Of a DNA stretch of 64,000 bases, positions 37,127-47,167 are shown one piece after another. Source of the DNA: Aeromicrobium choanae (GTDB taxonomy: Bacteria; Actinomycetota; Actinomycetes; Propionibacteriales; Nocardioidaceae); assembly GCF_900167475.1 (NCBI RefSeq), contig NZ_LT796768.1, forward strand, positions 2,046,001 through 2,110,000. Reading direction: 5' to 3'. Position 1 is the first letter of the stretch; each line of letters begins with the position of its first letter. The notes beneath the pieces were generated by a model. That model did no database searches. It saw only the letters and a program-made list of their open reading frames with translations, and was not told the DNA's origin. The translations under genes and the position numbers were made by a program.

Positions 37127-40100
37127 ATGCCTGACGTGGGTCGAGTGCGTCGCCGCGTGGTGGCGATGGTCCCCGAGCGCGCGAAGGACCGCCTGCGCCG
37201 AGCCCTCGGCCGCGGTCCGGGGCCCGGCCCCCACGCCCGCCTCTCGGTGCGGCACCAGGACGGGCTGATCCACTACGACGGCGAGTTCCGCGACCCCGTG
37301 CGCGTCGTCGCCCTCGTGGTGCGACCCGCCAGCCGCCTCGACCAGGTCACCGTGCGCCTCGAGCAGCCGGCGTCGGCCCGCTTCGCGTTCACCCTGGACC
37401 CGGTGCAGCTGTGGGAGCTGAGCGGACGCGCCGCCGGCCGCTTCGACCTCTTCGCCGAGGTCGAGCGCACCGACACGAAGCGCACCGAGCTGCGCCTCGG
37501 CCGCTTCGACCACACCGACACCACCGGCGCCGTCGACCGCATCGACCTCGAGGGTGCCGCCTCCCCATTCGGCGAGGAGGTGCACGCCTGGACCCACGTC
37601 ACCGACCAGGGCAACGTCTCGGTGCGCTACGCCGCCAAGCCGATTCGCCGCCACGAGGTGGAGGGCACCCGCCTCGACGTGGGCCCTCAGGGCATCGCGG
37701 CCGAGCTGCTGCTCCGGACCTTCTCGCGCCCGGCCAGCGACATCCACCTCTCGCTCCAGTGGCGCTTCTCCGGCAGCACGCAGGAGGTCCCGGTGCGCAT
37801 CGAGGAGCGCGACCCCGCGGCCAACTACGGTCTCTACGAGTACGCGATCAGCTTCGACCTGATGCCCGACGCCGTCTCCGACGAGGAGCGCGAGGGCATC
37901 ATCGACCCGCACCTGGTGATGGACCTGCGCGGCTTCGACATGCCCCTGCGCGTCCCGTTCGCGCAGAAGAGCTTCCGCCACTTCAGGCTGCGCGACCTGG
38001 CGGTGCCCACCACCGGCGGAGCCCACGTCGACCAGTGGGTGCCCTACCTGACCTTCCGTGCCAAGCGGCTCGCGTTCTGGTCGGAGCGCTTCACCCTGGA
38101 CAACCACCGGTACCTGCGCCGCATCTCCCGCTGGGCGTGGCTGATGACCCCGCTGCGCCCCTTCTCGGGCATCTGGCTCGTCGGCGAGGTGCCCTACAAG
38201 GCCCAGGACAACGGGTTCGCGCTGTTCCGCTGGATCCGCCGCAACCATCCCGAGCGCCGGGCCTACTACGTGATCGACGCCGACTCGCCCGACCGCCCCA
38301 AGGTCGAGCCGTTCGGGAACGTCGTGACGGCCCGCTCGCGCGAGCACATCCGCTACACCGCGCTGGCGTCGCGCTTCGTCGGCAGCCACCACGCCGAGTA
38401 CCTGCACGCCTCACGCTCGCCGCGGCTGGCCCGTCACGCGCGCGGCCTGCGGGTGTTCCTGCAGCACGGCGTCACCGGCATGAAGAACGTGCGCCTGAAC
38501 TACGGCCGCCTGCACATGCAGGAGATGCCGCCGGACCGCGTCGTCGTGAACTCCGACGCCGAGCGCCACATCTTCATCGAGGACCTCGACTTCTTCCCCT
38601 CGCAGGTCGCGATCACGGGCTTCGCGCGGTACGACTCGCTCTTCGAGGGCGAGCCGCAGGTGCAGCGGCGGCTGCTCGTCATGCCCACGTGGCGCGACTG
38701 GCTGTCCAGCCGCGAGCGGGTGCTGACCAGCAGCTACCTCGAGAACTGGCTGGAGTTCCTCAACGACCCGCAGCTGCACCGGCTGCAGCAGCAGGGCGTG
38801 GAGATCCTGATGGTGATGCACCCCAACCTGCGGGCGCTCGTGGACGACCTGCCGCTCGAGGGCATCTCGATCGCGCCGCGCGACGCCGACGTGCAGGAGC
38901 TCATCCGCACGAGTGCCGCCCTCGTCACCGACTACTCGAGCGTCGCGTGGGACGCCGCGTTCCTGCGCCGTCCGGTGTTCTTCTTCCGCTTCGACGACTC
39001 CGTGCTGACCGGCGCCCGCGCCCCCTTCGTGGACGCCGCCACCGAGCTGCCCGGCCCCATCGCCCACCGGGCCGCCGACCTCGCCGCGGAGGTGGCGAGG
39101 TCCGCCGAGTCCGGGTTCACGATGGACGAGGACTTCGCCCGCCGCGCCGCCAAGTACCTCGAGCTGCCCACCTCGGGCTACGGCGAGCGCAACTACGAGA
39201 TGGTGCGCACGGCCGACGGCGTCTCCACCCGCCTGCTGCGGCTGCGCAACGTGCGCGCCGTGCGCAACGCCTTCAAGCGCTTCCGCGAGGGCCCGCACTA
39301 CTACCGCGCGATGTCACTGATGTTCCGGTTCGGCAGCCTGCTGCCGCGGCGCGACATCGCCGTCTTCGAGAGCGACCGCGGCAGTGCCTACGGAGGCAGC
39401 CCCCGGGCGCTGTTCGAGCGCCTGCACGAGCGCGGCACGTCGCTGGACCTCTGGTACGTCAACAACTCCACGCTGCGGGTGCCGTCGGGAGCGCACAAGG
39501 TGTTCCGGCTGACGCCGCGCTACTTCTGGACCCTTTCGCGGGCGAAGTACTGGGTGTTCAACCAGAACGTCCACGACCTCTGCCAGCGGCCCCGCGGCAC
39601 GCACTACCTGCAGACGTGGCACGGCACCCCGCTCAAGCGGATGCAGAACGACGTGGCGGTCATGTACGGCCGCGCCGACGACTACCACCAGAAGGCGCAG
39701 GAGCTGGTGGATCGCTGGTCGAGCCTGGTCTCACCCAGCCCGTACGCCACCGAGGCCTTCCGCAGCGCCTTCGGGTTCACCGGCCCGATCATCGAGTCGG
39801 GCTACCCGGGCAACGACGTGTTCCACACCGAGGTGGGACGGCTGCGGGCCCGCGAGACCCGCCTGCGTCTCGGACTGCCCGAGGACCGCACGGTGGTGCT
39901 CTACGCCCCCACCTTCCGCGACGACGGCCGCGCGGCCGGCGCGAAGGGCGCGTGGGCCCACGACATGGCCCTCGACCTCGGCCGCTTCGCCGAGCGCCTC
40001 GGCGAGAACGTCACCCTGCTGGTGCGGCTGCACCCGCTGGTGAAGTTCACGTGGCCGAAGGATCTCGACGAGAGCATCGTCAACGTCTCGAAGTACCCGG

Positions 40101-40456
40101 ACACGCAGGACCTGCTGCTCGTGGCCGACGCGCTGGTCACGGACTACTCGTCGATCATGTTCGACTACGCCCAGCGCGGCCGGCCGATCATCTCCTACGT
40201 GTACGACCTGGAGCACTACCGCGACGACCTGCGTGGCTTCTACGTCGACCTCGAGGAGATCGCGCCCGGTCCCGTGGTCCGCACGAGCGACGAGGTCATC
40301 GACGCCGTCGCCCGGCTCGACGAGGTCGAGGCCAAGTACGCCGACCGGCTCGCCGCGTTCCGCGAGCGCTTCGGCGGGCTCGAGGACGGGCACGCCTCGG
40401 ACCGCGTCATCGACGCGGTCTTCAGCGAGTCCGAGCGCGGCGCCGCCCCGAACTGA
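37127..40456 (+). CDS. Large protein with two tandem CDP-glycerol glycerophosphotransferase-like domains
   Basis: 1109 aa. Residues about 30-340 are beta-rich without a recognised catalytic motif. Two TagF/TagB-type domains follow. Domain 1 (about 356-700) has H447 (LQHGVTGMKN), H565 (MVMHPN) and TDYSS at 601-605. Domain 2 (about 747-1105) has H832 (TWHGTPLKRM), H969 (RLHPLV) and TDYSS at 1005-1009. Both keep the catalytic histidines and the CDP-binding region, so one protein may carry two transfer activities of a teichoic-acid-like polymer. GAGGAG lies just before the ATG. Divergent from the acyltransferase-3/SGNH gene with which it probably works. Confidence 0.88.
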   Translation: MPDVGRVRRRVVAMVPERAKDRLRRALGRGPGPGPHARLSVRHQDGLIHYDGEFRDPVRVVALVVRPASRLDQVTVRLEQPASARFAFTLDPVQLWELSGRAAGRFDLFAEVERTDTKRTELRLGRFDHTDTTGAVDRIDLEGAASPFGEEVHAWTHVTDQGNVSVRYAAKPIRRHEVEGTRLDVGPQGIAAELLLRTFSRPASDIHLSLQWRFSGSTQEVPVRIEERDPAANYGLYEYAISFDLMPDAVSDEEREGIIDPHLVMDLRGFDMPLRVPFAQKSFRHFRLRDLAVPTTGGAHVDQWVPYLTFRAKRLAFWSERFTLDNHRYLRRISRWAWLMTPLRPFSGIWLVGEVPYKAQDNGFALFRWIRRNHPERRAYYVIDADSPDRPKVEPFGNVVTARSREHIRYTALASRFVGSHHAEYLHASRSPRLARHARGLRVFLQHGVTGMKNVRLNYGRLHMQEMPPDRVVVNSDAERHIFIEDLDFFPSQVAITGFARYDSLFEGEPQVQRRLLVMPTWRDWLSSRERVLTSSYLENWLEFLNDPQLHRLQQQGVEILMVMHPNLRALVDDLPLEGISIAPRDADVQELIRTSAALVTDYSSVAWDAAFLRRPVFFFRFDDSVLTGARAPFVDAATELPGPIAHRAADLAAEVARSAESGFTMDEDFARRAAKYLELPTSGYGERNYEMVRTADGVSTRLLRLRNVRAVRNAFKRFREGPHYYRAMSLMFRFGSLLPRRDIAVFESDRGSAYGGSPRALFERLHERGTSLDLWYVNNSTLRVPSGAHKVFRLTPRYFWTLSRAKYWVFNQNVHDLCQRPRGTHYLQTWHGTPLKRMQNDVAVMYGRADDYHQKAQELVDRWSSLVSPSPYATEAFRSAFGFTGPIIESGYPGNDVFHTEVGRLRARETRLRLGLPEDRTVVLYAPTFRDDGRAAGAKGAWAHDMALDLGRFAERLGENVTLLVRLHPLVKFTWPKDLDESIVNVSKYPDTQDLLLVADALVTDYSSIMFDYAQRGRPIISYVYDLEHYRDDLRGFYVDLEEIAPGPVVRTSDEVIDAVARLDEVEAKYADRLAAFRERFGGLEDGHASDRVIDAVFSESERGAAPN

Positions 40457-40480
40457 CCCTCAGTCGATGGGGGAACGGCG

Positions 40481-40514
40481 ACGGGGTGCCGCCACAGTCG
40501 TGGCGACACCCCGT
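40481..40514. terminator. Bidirectional terminator
   Basis: A 15-bp stem with one mismatch (40481-40495 with 40500-40514) and a 4-nt loop lies between the convergent glycerophosphotransferase-like and citrate synthase genes. Confidence 0.75.
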
Positions 40515-40531
40515 GCGGGTCGTGCGGTGGC

Positions 40532-41647
40532 TCAGGCCTTGGTCTCGCCCCAGGCCGGGTTCCAGCCGGGAACCTCGTCGGGGGTGCGCGAGGCCGGACC
40601 GGTGTAGATCGCCGAGGGGCGGATCAGGCGACCGGTCTTGTACTGCTCGAGGATGTGGGCGCTCCAGCCGGCGGTGCGCGCCGACGTGAACATCGCGGTG
40701 AACATGTTCGCGGGGATCTCCGCGAAGTCCAGCACGATCGCGGCCCAGAACTCGACGTTCGTCTCCAGGACGCGGTCGGGGCGGCGCTCGCGCAGCTCCT
40801 TCAGGGCGGCCTGCTCGAGAGCCTCGGCGACCTCGGCGCGCGGGGCGGCGAGCTCCTTGGCGGTGCGACGCAGCGTGCGGGCGCGGGGGTCCTCGGCGCG
40901 GTAGACGCGGTGGCCGAAGCCCATGAGCCGCTCGCCGGAGTCGAGGAGGTTCTTGACGTACGCCTCGGCGTCGCCGGTCTTCTCGACCTGCTCGATCATG
41001 TGGAGCACGCGCGAGGGGGCGCCGCCGTGCAGCGGGCCGGACATCGCGCCGACCGCACCGGAGAGGGCGGCCGCCACGTCGGCGCCGGTGGAGGAGATGA
41101 CGCGGGCGGTGAACGTGGAGGCGTTCATGCCGTGCTCGGCGGCGGAGACGAGGTACGCGTCGATGGCCTTGGCGTGGGCCGGGTTGACCTCACCGCGCCA
41201 GCGGGTCAGCATCCGCTCGACGATCGTGTCGCACTTGTCGATCTCGCTCTGGGGGACCATCGGCTTGCCGAGGCCGCGGGCGGCCTGGGCGACGTACGAC
41301 AGCACCATCACGGCGGTGCGGGCGAGGTCGTCGCGCACCTCTTCGGGGGTCTCGATGTCGTACAGCTGACGCAGACCCCACACGGGAGCCATCTGGGCGA
41401 TCGCGCTCTGGACGTCGGCGCGGATGTCGCCCGAGTGCACGGGGATGGGATACGGCTCGGCCGGAGGCAGGCCCGGGTCGTAGGAGCCGTCGACCAGCAG
41501 GCCCCAGATCTTCTCGAACGGCACGCGGCCGACGAGGTCATCGATGTCGACGCCGCGGTACCGGAGCGCGGAGCCTTCCTTGTCGGGTTCGGCGATCTCG
41601 CTCTCGAACGCTACGACGCCTTCCAGTCCGTGGTGCACTTGAGTCAT
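40532..41647 (-). CDS. Citrate synthase (CitA/citrate synthase 2 type)
   Basis: 371-aa enzyme that condenses acetyl-CoA and oxaloacetate. Catalytic residues lie in GPLHGGAPSRVL (His), GFGHRVYRAEDPR (His) and the C-terminal Asp region (NVEFWAAIVLDF). The length matches the shorter actinobacterial paralogue rather than the main 430-aa type. A CACTAT hexamer lies 6 nt before the ATG on the minus strand. A 2-methylcitrate synthase role is possible, since methylmalonyl genes are near, but cannot be told from sequence. Confidence 0.92.
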   Translation of the reverse strand: MTQVHHGLEGVVAFESEIAEPDKEGSALRYRGVDIDDLVGRVPFEKIWGLLVDGSYDPGLPPAEPYPIPVHSGDIRADVQSAIAQMAPVWGLRQLYDIETPEEVRDDLARTAVMVLSYVAQAARGLGKPMVPQSEIDKCDTIVERMLTRWRGEVNPAHAKAIDAYLVSAAEHGMNASTFTARVISSTGADVAAALSGAVGAMSGPLHGGAPSRVLHMIEQVEKTGDAEAYVKNLLDSGERLMGFGHRVYRAEDPRARTLRRTAKELAAPRAEVAEALEQAALKELRERRPDRVLETNVEFWAAIVLDFAEIPANMFTAMFTSARTAGWSAHILEQYKTGRLIRPSAIYTGPASRTPDEVPGWNPAWGETKA

Positions 41648-41736
41648 GCCTCAATAGTGCCCTGTGGCCCTCTCCCGGCGCGCACCACGGTCGATTTCCC
41701 GGCCGGTGACCACCCGCGGGTGACTACCGTGGCCCC

Positions 41737-42372
41737 ATGAGCGACGACCTGGCCCGGATGCGGACGGAGTACGCCCGCACGGGCCTGGACGAGGCCGCGG
41801 CGGGGGACGACCCGGTCCGCCTGGCCCAGACCTGGATGGCCGAGGCGATCGCCGCGGGCGTGCAGGAGCCGAACGCGATGGCGCTCGCCACCGCCACCCG
41901 CGACGGGGAGCCGTCCGTGCGCATCGTGCTGCTGAAGGGCTTCGACGCGACCGGCGCCGTCTTCTTCACGAACTACGACTCGCGCAAGGGTCGCGAGCTG
42001 GCGCAGAACCCACGCGCCGCGGCCGTGCTGCTGTGGCACCCGCTGCACCGCCAGCTGCGGATCGAGGGTGCGGTGACCCGCCTCGACCCGCAGGAGTCGG
42101 ACGCCTACTTCCTGGCCCGGCCGGAGGGGGCGCGGATCAGCGCGGCCTCGTCGCCGCAGTCGCAGGTCGTCGCGGGCCGTGAGGAGCTCGAGCGCCGCTG
42201 GCACGAGGCCGAGGGCCACGGGGCCGCCGAGCGGCGTCCCGAGGACTGGGGCGGCTACCGCATCGCGCCCGAGGTGCTGGAGTTCTGGCACGGCCGCGAG
42301 AACCGCCTGCACGACCGCCTCCGGTTCACGCGGGCCGGTGACGGTTGGACGCGCGACCGGCTCGCGCCCTGA
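41737..42372 (+). CDS. pdxH: Pyridoxamine 5'-phosphate oxidase
   Basis: 211-aa FMN enzyme that makes PLP from pyridoxamine or pyridoxine phosphate. Motifs: EPNAMALATATRDGEPSVR, VLLKGFDATGAVFFTNYDSR (FMN site), ASSPQSQVV, and the C-terminal WHGRENRLHDRLRF. Full length. TACCGT (41725-41730) lies 6 nt before the ATG. Divergent from citrate synthase. Confidence 0.95.
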   Translation: MSDDLARMRTEYARTGLDEAAAGDDPVRLAQTWMAEAIAAGVQEPNAMALATATRDGEPSVRIVLLKGFDATGAVFFTNYDSRKGRELAQNPRAAAVLLWHPLHRQLRIEGAVTRLDPQESDAYFLARPEGARISAASSPQSQVVAGREELERRWHEAEGHGAAERRPEDWGGYRIAPEVLEFWHGRENRLHDRLRFTRAGDGWTRDRLAP

Positions 42373-42467
42373 CCGACGGCGCCCACCGGAGCGGCCGGGC
42401 ACGTGCGTGCTCGACGTGCACCGAGCGCGCCGTCACCGGCCGAGTGGGTCGCGCCTAGGCTGCTCCG

Positions 42468-43733
42468 GTGCGAAAGCTGCTCACCGACGTCCGCCCGCTG
42501 CGGGTGTCACCGGCCTACCGCAGGCTGTGGATCGGGCAGGCGGTCTCGGGCTTCGGCCAGCAGATGTCGGTGGTCGCGGTCGCGTGGGAGGTCTGGACCC
42601 TCACCGAGTCGTCGTTCTCGGTCGGTCTGGTCGGCCTCGCGGGACTGCTGCCGCTCATCGTCGGTGGTCTGTACGGAGGCGCCCTGGTCGACGCGTTCGA
42701 CCGTCGCACCGTGGCGCTGGCGTCGGCGATCGGCCTGTGGGTGTCCGCGATGGCGCTGGTCGCGCACAGTGTGGCCGACGTGGAGTCCGTCGGCTTCCTC
42801 TACGCGGTCGTCGCGGTGCAGGCACTGTTCTTCGCGGTGAACAACCCGGCCCGCGCGGCGATGCTGCCGCAGCTGCTGCCCGGGCACCTGCTGCCGGCGG
42901 CGAACGCCCTGGGCATGGCCTCGACGAACCTGTCGTTCACGGTGGGCCCGCTCGTCGGCGGTGCGCTCATCGCGTGGCGCGGCGTGGAGGCGGCGTACGT
43001 GGTCGACGTGCTGCTCTACGTGGCGGCGCTGTACTCGGTGGTGCGGCTCCCGGCGCTCCCGCCCGCGACGAAGATGCCGGTGCCGGGCATCCGCTCCGTC
43101 GTCGACGGGCTGAGGTTCCTGCGGACCGCGCCGAACATCGCGATGTCGTTCGTCGTCGACCTGTGCGCCATGGTCTTCGCGCAGCCGCGCGCGCTGTTCC
43201 CCGCGCTCGCGGCCACCGTCTACGCGACGTCGGGTGGCGGCGACGCGGGCGCCTCGTCGCTGGGCCTGCTCCAGGCGTCGCCGGCGATCGGCTCACTGCT
43301 GGCGTTCGTGGTGTCGGGCTGGGTCAGCCGCGTGCACCGTCACGGCGTCGCGATCGTGGTGGCGATCGTGGCCTACGGCGTGAGCGTCGCCGCCGTGGGG
43401 TTCTCGGCGATCGGACTGCCGGGCCTGCTGTGGCTGGCCGTCACGTTCCTCGCGCTGTCCGGCGCGGCGGACATGATCAGCGCCGCCTACCGCTCGACGA
43501 TCCTGCAGTCGGCCGCGCCCGACGAGATGCGCGGGCGCATGCAGGGCCTGTTCATCGTGGTCGTCGCGGGCGGACCGCGCCTGGGTGACTTCGTGATCGG
43601 CTCGGTCGCCTCGCTCGTCGGCGAGCCGTGGGCCATGGTCATCGGCGGCGGGCTGTGCATCACCGGCGTGCTCGTCTCGGTCGCCCTGCGCCGCCGGTTC
43701 CTGGCCTACGACGGCCGCCACCCGACCCCCTGA
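42468..43733 (+). CDS. MFS transporter (EntS-like/MFS_3)
   Basis: 421-aa major facilitator with 12 segments. The start RRLWIGQAVSGFGQQMSVVA and GGLYGGALVDAFDRRTV resemble the EntS group of siderophore or drug exporters. The GTG start is preceded at 6 nt by TAGGCT (42456-42461). An IdeR-type regulator is encoded 3 kb away, but nothing ties the two together. Substrate unknown. Confidence 0.88.
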   Translation: MRKLLTDVRPLRVSPAYRRLWIGQAVSGFGQQMSVVAVAWEVWTLTESSFSVGLVGLAGLLPLIVGGLYGGALVDAFDRRTVALASAIGLWVSAMALVAHSVADVESVGFLYAVVAVQALFFAVNNPARAAMLPQLLPGHLLPAANALGMASTNLSFTVGPLVGGALIAWRGVEAAYVVDVLLYVAALYSVVRLPALPPATKMPVPGIRSVVDGLRFLRTAPNIAMSFVVDLCAMVFAQPRALFPALAATVYATSGGGDAGASSLGLLQASPAIGSLLAFVVSGWVSRVHRHGVAIVVAIVAYGVSVAAVGFSAIGLPGLLWLAVTFLALSGAADMISAAYRSTILQSAAPDEMRGRMQGLFIVVVAGGPRLGDFVIGSVASLVGEPWAMVIGGGLCITGVLVSVALRRRFLAYDGRHPTP

Positions 43734-43749
43734 GTCTCGGGAGGGGCGG

Positions 43750-44469
43750 TCAGCTGCCGAAGGTGGCGAGGTCGATCTCGATCCAGACCTGCTCGGCGCG
43801 GCCGACCAGCTCGCCGGCCGGGGTGTAGAGCGCGGTGCCGGTGAAGAACTTCCGTCCCTCGCGCGCCGCCAGCTGGCCCACCGCGTGATAGGTCTCGCCG
43901 GCCACCGGGGCGGAGAGCACCTCGGCGGTCATCGTGCCGAGCACCATCGGCTGCGCCGAGAAGTCGGCCGCCCAGCCGCCGGGACAGTCCAGGGCCGCCC
44001 ACGCGACGGGCACACCGACCGTGCCGTCCGCCTCGGCGAACGAGGGGTGCACGGTCCACGGGGCCGCCGTGAGGTCGTCGCCGACGGGGCCGCTGAAGAT
44101 CCGCAGCCCGTCGCCCTCGCCCCGAGCCGTGCCGCAGGTGAAGCACTGGTCGAAGGGGTGCGTCGTGAAGCCCGGGTACGCGGCCAGGCCGGCCTCGACG
44201 GCGGACGTGTCCAGGAACGGCGGCGGCTCCCGTGTGAAGGCGCCGGGCCCGGCGGTGCCGACGAGAGCTCCGCCGTGCGTCAGGAGACGGGTCTCGTCGG
44301 CGTCGTGCTCCCAGGCCAGCGGCGTGTCGAGCGGCGGCGGCATCCGCAGTCGCGACGTGACGGGGCCGGTGTGGTCCTGCGCGAGCCGCTCGTGCGCGAC
44401 GAGGCCGCACACCCAGCCACCGTTGCCGGAGTCGGGCGGGCCGTTGAACTGACGAGGGATCGTGACCAT
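43750..44469 (-). CDS. Thioesterase-like (hot-dog fold) hypothetical protein
   Basis: 239 aa. The N-terminal FNGPPDSGNGGWVCGLVAH and the central CFTCGTARGEGDGLRIFSGP are typical of a PaaI-like thioesterase group of actinobacteria with two hot-dog halves; the C-terminal half holds VPVAWAALDCPGGWA and MVLGTMTAEVL. No direct assignment of substrate. TAGCGT lies 6 nt before the ATG. It is 9 nt downstream of the photolyase gene and may be co-transcribed with it. Confidence 0.65.
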   Translation of the reverse strand: MVTIPRQFNGPPDSGNGGWVCGLVAHERLAQDHTGPVTSRLRMPPPLDTPLAWEHDADETRLLTHGGALVGTAGPGAFTREPPPFLDTSAVEAGLAAYPGFTTHPFDQCFTCGTARGEGDGLRIFSGPVGDDLTAAPWTVHPSFAEADGTVGVPVAWAALDCPGGWAADFSAQPMVLGTMTAEVLSAPVAGETYHAVGQLAAREGRKFFTGTALYTPAGELVGRAEQVWIEIDLATFGS

Positions 44470-44478
44470 GCCCCGACG

Positions 44479-45825
44479 CTATCCTCCGAGCGCGTCGTGG
44501 CGGCGCAGGGCCTCGAGGCGCTCCTGCGCGTGGTCGACGAGCGGTGGTGGGTAGTCGGCCGGAGGGTCCGGGAGGGTCCACGGCTCGTGCACGCCGCGGC
44601 CCTGCACCCCGCGCAGCTCCGGCACCCAGCGCCGGATGTAGGCGCCGTCGGGGTCGAAGCGGCGGCCCTGGCCCACGGGGTTGAAGACGCGGAAGTAGGG
44701 GGCGGCGTCGGTCCCGCACCCGGCCACCCACTGCCACCCGTGCTGGTTGTTCGCGAGGTCGGCGTCGACGAGCCGCTCACGGAACCAGCGCGCGCCGTGC
44801 GTCCACTCCAGGTGCAGGTCCTTCACGAGGAAGCTGGCGACCGCCATCCGCACCCGGTTGTGCATCCAGCCCTGCGCGAGCAGCTGGCGCATCCCCGCGT
44901 CGATGAACGGGAAGCCGGTGCGGCCCTCCCTCCACGCCTCGAAGTCGCCGGCGGGCTCGTCGTACTGCATCCGCTCGTAGTCGCGGTTGTAGTAGCCGAA
45001 CGCCGAGCCCGGCCACTCGTGCAGGACGTCGGCGTAGAACTCACGGAACGCCAGCTGTCGCTCGTAGGCGCGGGCGCCGGCCGACGACCGCTCGGCGAGG
45101 TCGGCCAGCAGGGTGCGCGGGTGGATCGTGCCCCACTTCAGGTGCACCGACATCCGCGAGGTCGTGTCCAGGTCGGGTCGGTCGCGTTCGCTGTCGTAGT
45201 CGTCGACGTGGTCGTCGAGCCATCGTCGCCAGTGCGCCCGGGCGGCCTGCTCGCCCGCCGGGGGCAGGTCCACCCCCTCGATCTCGCGCACGTCGGGCAG
45301 GGGCGTTGATCCGCCCGGCCGGACCCAGGGCACGGCGTGCGCCCGCACGGCCGTCACCGGCGGGTGCGAACCCTGCGCCTGCCACGCACGGAACCACGGG
45401 GTGAACACCTTGTAGGCCGATCCGTCGCCCTTGCGCACTGTCCCCGGTGCCACGGCGTACGACGAGTCTGCGGCCACGAGCGGCACGTCGCCGAGTGCCT
45501 CGGCGACCCGCGCGTCCCGGCGGAGGGCGTAGGGAGTGTGCCCGGGGGTCACGTGGACGCTCGCGGCGCCGGTCTCGCGGACCACCCGCGGCACCTCGAC
45601 CTCGGGCCGGCCCCGCACCACGTGCAGCCCGTCGATCCGCTCGTCGAAGTCCGCCAGCAGGCGGGCCAGGTACGCGGCCCGCACGGGCATGTTCTCCGCC
45701 GGGAAGTGCTCGTCGAGGACGAACAGCGGGACCACGCCGTCGGCCCCCGCCTCGAGCGCCGACCTCAGCGCGCCGTGGTCGTGCAGGCGCAGGTCGGCGC
45801 GGAACCACATCACGGAGACGGTCAC
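44479..45825 (-). CDS. phrB: Deoxyribodipyrimidine photolyase
   Basis: 448-aa CPD photolyase that repairs UV cyclobutane dimers using blue light and FADH-. N-terminal antenna domain ([16 protein letters not shown]). The C-terminal FAD domain has [35 protein letters not shown] and [20 protein letters not shown], with the conserved Trp positions. The GTG at 45825 has GACGAT 6 nt upstream; an ATG at 45810 is possible. A second-antenna pocket was not examined. Confidence 0.95.
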   Translation of the reverse strand: MTVSVMWFRADLRLHDHGALRSALEAGADGVVPLFVLDEHFPAENMPVRAAYLARLLADFDERIDGLHVVRGRPEVEVPRVVRETGAASVHVTPGHTPYALRRDARVAEALGDVPLVAADSSYAVAPGTVRKGDGSAYKVFTPWFRAWQAQGSHPPVTAVRAHAVPWVRPGGSTPLPDVREIEGVDLPPAGEQAARAHWRRWLDDHVDDYDSERDRPDLDTTSRMSVHLKWGTIHPRTLLADLAERSSAGARAYERQLAFREFYADVLHEWPGSAFGYYNRDYERMQYDEPAGDFEAWREGRTGFPFIDAGMRQLLAQGWMHNRVRMAVASFLVKDLHLEWTHGARWFRERLVDADLANNQHGWQWVAGCGTDAAPYFRVFNPVGQGRRFDPDGAYIRRWVPELRGVQGRGVHEPWTLPDPPADYPPPLVDHAQERLEALRRHDALGG

Positions 45826-45941
45826 CTCGGCATCGTCCCCCGCGCGAGCTTGGTCCGCACGCGGGCCGATCGACCCGCGCGGGGAGGCGGCCGATCGACG
45901 CGCCGGGCCTGACCCGCGGCGTCACATGGAACAATGGCCCC

Positions 45942-46628
45942 GTGAGCGAGCTGATCGACACCACCGAGATGTACCTGAGGACCATCTTCGAGCTGGAGGA
46001 GGAGGGGATCATCCCGCTGCGTGCGCGGATCGCCGAGCGCCTCCACCAGAGTGGCCCGACGGTGAGCCAGACGGTGGCGCGCATGGAGCGCGACGGCCTG
46101 CTGACGGTCGAGGGCGACCGTCACCTCGAGCTGTCCGAGCGCGGCCGCTCGCTGGCCACCCGCGTGATGCGCAAGCACCGCCTGGCCGAGCGCCTGCTCA
46201 CCGACGTGATCGGCCTCGAGATCGAGTACGTGCACGAGGAGGCCTGCCGCTGGGAGCACGTCATGTCCGAGCAGGTCGAGCGCCGTCTCGTCGCGCTGCT
46301 GGGCCACCCCACCGAGTCGCCCTACGGCAACCCGATCCCCGGTCTCGGCGAGCTCGGCGAGGTCGTCCGCCCGGCCGAGTTCCTCGACGGAGTCGAGTCG
46401 CTCCTGACCGCGGCGGTCGGCACCGAGCCGGTGCGCGTGGTCGTGCGCCGCATCGCCGAGGAGCTCCAGAAGGACACCGAGGTCATGTCGGTCCTGCGCC
46501 GCGTGGGTGCGCTCCCGGGCAACGACGTCCTCGCCTCGCGCGGCCACGACGGACTCGTCGTCGCGCGCCAGTCCGAGACCGCCGAGATCGACGCCGAGGC
46601 AGCCGCGCACATCTTCGTCTCGCGCTGA
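45942..46628 (+). CDS. Metal-dependent transcriptional regulator (IdeR/DtxR family)
   Basis: 228 aa, the three-domain DtxR/IdeR layout. An N-terminal winged helix ([17 protein letters not shown], then [20 protein letters not shown]), the metal-binding and dimer domain ([30 protein letters not shown] with Cys/His/Glu ligands), and a C-terminal SH3-like domain. It binds ferrous iron and represses iron uptake genes. The GTG start has AACAAT 6 nt upstream. Whether it is the master IdeR or a paralogue cannot be told. Confidence 0.92.
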   Translation: MSELIDTTEMYLRTIFELEEEGIIPLRARIAERLHQSGPTVSQTVARMERDGLLTVEGDRHLELSERGRSLATRVMRKHRLAERLLTDVIGLEIEYVHEEACRWEHVMSEQVERRLVALLGHPTESPYGNPIPGLGELGEVVRPAEFLDGVESLLTAAVGTEPVRVVVRRIAEELQKDTEVMSVLRRVGALPGNDVLASRGHDGLVVARQSETAEIDAEAAAHIFVSR

Positions 46629-46695
46629 GGCTGTCCATGCCGCCGCCCGCCCCGACCCCGGCGAGAGGTTGGCACGGGGCTGGCAGGATGTTCAC

Positions 46696-47139
46696 ATGAC
46701 CTTCGGTGCGCGCATGCGTGGCTGGTTCCAGCGCACGGGCTCCGAGGCGCTCGGCTGGACCCTCGTCGCGCTGGGAATCGTCATGCTGGTCATGCCCGGG
46801 CCGGGGCTGCTGGGCATGTTCGCCGGCATCGCGCTGCTGGCCCGCCACTACACGTGGGCCGACCGGCTCGTCGAGCCGCTGGAGGAGAAGGCGATCGAGG
46901 CCGCCAAGTACGGCGTCGCCACCATCCCGCGCATCATCGTGAGCATCCTGGGCATCGTCTGGGTCGCCGGCGTGGGCCTGGTCTGGTTCCTCTCGCCGAC
47001 GATCCCCGAGTTCGAGATACTCGGCGTCGGCTTCGGCCCCGAGCTGCCCGCCGCGGGGCTCGTGGGTGCGATCGGGATCTGGATCTCCGACCTGATCGCC
47101 ATCGTGCTGCTCGTCTACAGCATCCGGCGCTGGCGCTGA
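46696..47139 (+). CDS. PGPGW family (TIGR02611-like) membrane protein
   Basis: 147 aa with three to four membrane segments. The signature VMLVMPGPGLLGMFAGIALL matches the actinobacterial PGPGW proteins. Function unknown. CAGGAT (46684-46689) lies 6 nt before the ATG. Confidence 0.8.
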   Translation: MTFGARMRGWFQRTGSEALGWTLVALGIVMLVMPGPGLLGMFAGIALLARHYTWADRLVEPLEEKAIEAAKYGVATIPRIIVSILGIVWVAGVGLVWFLSPTIPEFEILGVGFGPELPAAGLVGAIGIWISDLIAIVLLVYSIRRWR

Positions 47140-47167
47140 GGTCGGCGGCCCCGTCTACGGTGGGGCC

